Shown: piece after piece, positions 61,430-64,000 of the stretch | Position numbering within the stretch: position 1 is the first letter of the stretch | How the letters are laid out: every line of letters starts with the position of its first letter | Assembly: GCF_002844275.1 (NCBI RefSeq) | Contig: NZ_NXGX01000008.1 | Location: 145,445 to 209,444, forward strand | Direction: 5' to 3' | DNA length: 64,000 nt | DNA from: Thalassospira lohafexi | GTDB lineage: Bacteria; Pseudomonadota; Alphaproteobacteria; Rhodospirillales; Thalassospiraceae | Made by a program: the position numbers and the translations under genes | The notes under the pieces: model-generated | What the model was told of the DNA's origin: nothing | Database searches by the model: none | What the model saw: only the letters and a program-made list of their open reading frames with translations

Positions 61430-63652
61430 TCAGGCGGCACGGTCGCGGGCCTGCTGACGCAGATCTTCAAGAATGTTGGTGATGCGGTTGCGCATTTCAC
61501 TGACTTTCTCGGATGCGACCTTGGATGTGGTTAGAACTTCGCCAGACAACTGACCGGTTTTACCCGTCTCGTTGGCAACCTCGGTGATGGATGCTGATAC
61601 CGAACGGGTTCTGTCCGCTGCACCACGCACATTTCGCGTGATCTCGTCGGTTGCGGCACCCTGTTCTTCGACAGCTGCTGAAATCGTGGTGGCGATTTCA
61701 TTGAGGCTGGCAATGATCGTTCCAATATCACCGATGGCTGTCACCGACTCACCTGTTGCCTTCTGGATGCCGGAAATCTGACCGGCGATTTCTTCGGTCG
61801 CCTTTTCGGTCTGATTGGCAAGGTTTTTAACCTCGGCGGCGACAACGGCAAAGCCTTTGCCAGCATCACCCGCACGGGCGGCCTCAATCGTTGCGTTCAG
61901 TGCCAGAAGGTTGGTCTGCTCGGCAATGTCGGTAATTAGCGCAATAACCTCGCCAATACGACCGGCCGATTGCGACAGGCTGTGTACCAGTTCGTTGGTA
62001 TGCTGTGCACGTTGAGAAGCTTCGTTCGAGATACGCGTCGTCTCTGCCATCTGGCGATTAATCTCGGCGTTGGATGCCGAAAGTTGCTCGGTTGCGGCGG
62101 CGACCGTTTCAACGTTGCCGGTGGCTTCCTGTGCCGATGTTGCGACATCTTCGCTCTGAGTTGATACCAGTTCGGCACTGTGGGTCATCTGACCCGAAAC
62201 ACCCTGTAGCTGATCGGCAAGGGTGGCGATTTCATTGACCGCTGTTTCGACTTCATCCTGAAGTGTATCAGCCAGACCAAGAAGCTCGTCGCGCAGCGCT
62301 TCATTGCGTTCACGGTTAAGGTGCTCTTCTTCGGCCTGCATATCGCGGACCTTGATCGCATTCTCCTTAAACACATCAACAGCGCGTCCCATAGCGGAAA
62401 TTTCGTCATGCCCTTTGGACGGAACTTCGACGTCAAGATCACCATCCGCCAGCGAAACCATGGTTTTCTGCAAACCGGCCAAACGACGCAAAAGGTTGCC
62501 ACGCACATAGACGACAAAGATCAGTAACGGGATAAGGATTGCTGCGGCACCAACCCCGTACATGACATAGGTACTTTGGGTGTTGAGTGTGTTTGCATCA
62601 CCCGCAGCCCGATCAACACCGGTTTGAAGGGCCTCGACCATCGCATTGACGCCATTTTCCATGGCGGTTGCGTATTCTGCAGTATGAACAACGGCAGCGG
62701 CCTGTTCTTCGGATAGTTCAAGTTCGCGCATCCGTAATGCTGGGATGCTTGCATCCCCAACAGTCAGCTCACGAATATCCTTGATCAGACCAAGATAAAA
62801 CTTCTGAAGTTTCTTGTTTTCAAGGCCATTGATGGTTTTTTCGGCTTGATCAATTGTGCCACGGATCTGAACGCTAGTGATTTTTAGGCGCGTCGAGTCA
62901 CTTGATGACGCAGTGCTCAAAATTGTGTTGGTTATTTCCCCGCCAAGACGCGCCAATTCGAGGATCGGCGCACGGTCGCTGAGCGTTGTATCAAGCGTAA
63001 ACAGCAGATCTTTGCTTTGGGTCAGCTGATCAGGTGTCAGATAATTGCCGCTTTTGCGCAGTTCTTCGACCTGAGCTGCAACAGTGGAAATTTGATTTTG
63101 TGACATCGATGTCAATGGTTTGATCATTGATGCAAAGCGACCGCTCAGCTGCTGGAACTGATCAAGCTTGTCGGAAATTTCAGCAGCAACTTCAAAGCGG
63201 TTCAGGGTTTTTTGGTGCAGCTCTTCCAAGCCACCGGCAAGATCCTGGCCGCTTTTTTCGATATGTGACAGGGATTCAGGTGACATCCCTGATTGCGCGA
63301 GTTTCTCAAGCTTTTCACGCAAGCCATCGAGCAACATGTCGAGTTCGATTTTGACAACCTGCTCTTCGGACGGTGTTGAGGCCGCAACAATCCGCGGTGC
63401 GGATGCGACGATCTTTACGCTTTCGGTTGCCAGTTGCTGAGCGGTGAACATTGGTGGCAGTTGTTCATAGGCAATCTCGTCAAGTCGAGTGCCAAATTTA
63501 TTAAATGAAAATACGGAAACGGCTGCTGCCAATACAGCAATAAGGCCAACCAGAAAAAAGGCACCCGCCAGTTTTTCGCGTACGCCCAATCCCGATTTTC
63601 CCGCCGCTTTCGGCGCAGACGGCTTGTTGCCGCGTTTTATATTCAATCCCAT
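61430..63652 (-). CDS. Methyl-accepting chemotaxis protein with large helical sensor (chemoreceptor 4)
   Basis: A 740-residue receptor. After a 28-residue basic N-terminal tail, TM1 lies at about 29-51, an unusually large all-helical periplasmic domain of about 310 residues at 52-360, TM2 at about 362-383, and HAMP at 384-437. The signalling domain has the tip [20 protein letters not shown]. The periplasmic part has the heptad-like pattern of double four-helix/HBM sensors. ATG 63652 (MGLNIKRG) is preferred; the upstream extension to 63703 is not supported. It differs from chemoreceptors 1-3 in linker and tip-flanking sequence, so it is not a recent copy. Confidence 0.92.
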   Translation of the reverse strand: MGLNIKRGNKPSAPKAAGKSGLGVREKLAGAFFLVGLIAVLAAAVSVFSFNKFGTRLDEIAYEQLPPMFTAQQLATESVKIVASAPRIVAASTPSEEQVVKIELDMLLDGLREKLEKLAQSGMSPESLSHIEKSGQDLAGGLEELHQKTLNRFEVAAEISDKLDQFQQLSGRFASMIKPLTSMSQNQISTVAAQVEELRKSGNYLTPDQLTQSKDLLFTLDTTLSDRAPILELARLGGEITNTILSTASSSDSTRLKITSVQIRGTIDQAEKTINGLENKKLQKFYLGLIKDIRELTVGDASIPALRMRELELSEEQAAAVVHTAEYATAMENGVNAMVEALQTGVDRAAGDANTLNTQSTYVMYGVGAAAILIPLLIFVVYVRGNLLRRLAGLQKTMVSLADGDLDVEVPSKGHDEISAMGRAVDVFKENAIKVRDMQAEEEHLNRERNEALRDELLGLADTLQDEVETAVNEIATLADQLQGVSGQMTHSAELVSTQSEDVATSAQEATGNVETVAAATEQLSASNAEINRQMAETTRISNEASQRAQHTNELVHSLSQSAGRIGEVIALITDIAEQTNLLALNATIEAARAGDAGKGFAVVAAEVKNLANQTEKATEEIAGQISGIQKATGESVTAIGDIGTIIASLNEIATTISAAVEEQGAATDEITRNVRGAADRTRSVSASITEVANETGKTGQLSGEVLTTSKVASEKVSEMRNRITNILEDLRQQARDRAA

Positions 63653-64000
63653 TATTTGGTATCCCCATAGACGAATAAGCCGGGTGCCGACACATTGCTG
63701 CATCGACGCACGTTGTACGGGTCTCTCAGATGAAACTTCCCGGGAATGCCGCTTTCGGAGGACATCTGTTCTGCCAGTGTGTGGGGCGGCAGTTCAGATG
63801 AGGAAAGGTGGCTTATGTTATTGTTATTAGACAAAGCTATAGCATAGCCTTTGCAACACAAGCACGAGTTTTTCCCCTTAGTCCTACGTATAGGTTGTTT
63901 GTGCGCTGCCGCTCAATGCCAAGAGTAGGGGGAACAAACTGGACATAAAAAAAGGCCCGCCATCTCGGCGGGCCTTTCGTCAGGATCACAAAGCAGCTTT
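63653..64000. other. 348-bp right-end region
   Basis: It contains the promoter side of chemoreceptor 4 (minus strand) and, at the far end, a terminator for a gene outside the window. Short open frames here have no ribosome-binding site. Nothing else is supported. Confidence 0.4.
63941..63980 (-). terminator. Terminator of a minus-strand gene beyond the right edge
   Basis: AAAGGCCCGCC (63951-63961) pairs with GGCGGGCCTTT (63967-63977). The minus strand continues TTTTTTTATG, a good T tract, so it most likely ends a gene lying to the right; in the plus direction the tail is weaker. Confidence 0.8.

Noticed and set aside
63489..63830. Open frame of 113 codons at the right end
   Set aside because: Antisense to the N terminus and upstream region of chemoreceptor 4, with no start signal.
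1..64000. CRISPR arrays, insertion sequences, prophage genes, tRNA and rRNA
   Set aside because: I looked for regularly spaced repeats, transposase-like frames with terminal repeats, phage structural genes and cloverleaf structures and found none I could support.

Overview
The window looks like chromosomal DNA of a marine alphaproteobacterium of the order Rhodospirillales. Thalassospira is my best guess, from the moderate GC content, the protein character, four chemoreceptors in 64 kb, MipZ rather than MinCD, an EcfG-type general stress signature, and the 6S RNA beside zapA. I see no insertion sequence, prophage, CRISPR array, tRNA or rRNA. The left end cuts a LysR-type regulator; the right end holds a terminator of a gene lying outside.

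Layout. 1-3.7 kb: LysR end, a DUF1489 protein, and the sulfite reductase operon (DUF2849, cysI, DUF934). 4-11.1 kb: two chemoreceptors with near-identical signalling domains, flanking an unknown 450-aa protein and a MATE exporter. 11.1-17 kb (minus strand): leucine catabolism (mccB, liuC, mccA, HMG-CoA lyase) with a trailing GNAT acetyltransferase. 18-22.5 kb: the Lrp-type regulator PutR, divergent from a bifunctional PutA. 22.8-30 kb: a dual-BON lipoprotein, a Bfd ferredoxin, a leucine-type dehydrogenase, DsbA-fold proteins, a Tat-exported GH114-like protein, an FAD oxidase and a secreted unknown. 30.4-36.8 kb: mipZ with VWA and J-domain genes, then galU-ugd-phosphomannomutase for surface sugar nucleotides. 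36.9-47.2 kb: a PBP/SPOR carboxypeptidase, a lipoprotein, a phasin with a histone-like N terminus, clpS-clpA, a putative sigma-54 small RNA, and a periplasmic sensor protein paired with a third chemoreceptor. 47.6-59 kb (minus strand): a stress protein, a three-gene stator-like envelope set (MotB-like, MotA/TolQ-like, OmpA-like), suhB, efp, thiE, a spermidine-synthase-fold protein, gap and tkt. 59.4-63.7 kb: DUF4164, zapA, a 6S RNA candidate, a YmdB-type phosphoesterase and a fourth chemoreceptor.

How it fits together. Leucine-type dehydrogenase, the Liu operon and PutA are nitrogen- and carbon-scavenging catabolic modules; the phasin points to polyhydroxyalkanoate storage; chemoreceptors and exopolysaccharide precursors suit a motile marine heterotroph.

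The most notable find is non-coding. At 44429-44708 three evenly phased 15-bp dyads precede a sigma-54 promoter with exact -24/-12 spacing, which would drive an RNA of about 110 nt ending in a strong intrinsic terminator. This resembles the architecture of Vibrio Qrr RNAs but has unrelated RNA sequence. Other regulatory signals are two EcfG-type promoters, one perfect CRP-type site, a PhaR-like operator, a 19-bp motif shared upstream of two chemoreceptor units, and a second orphan terminator with structured RNA near 25.2 kb. All assignments come from reading the sequence; no database search was possible.
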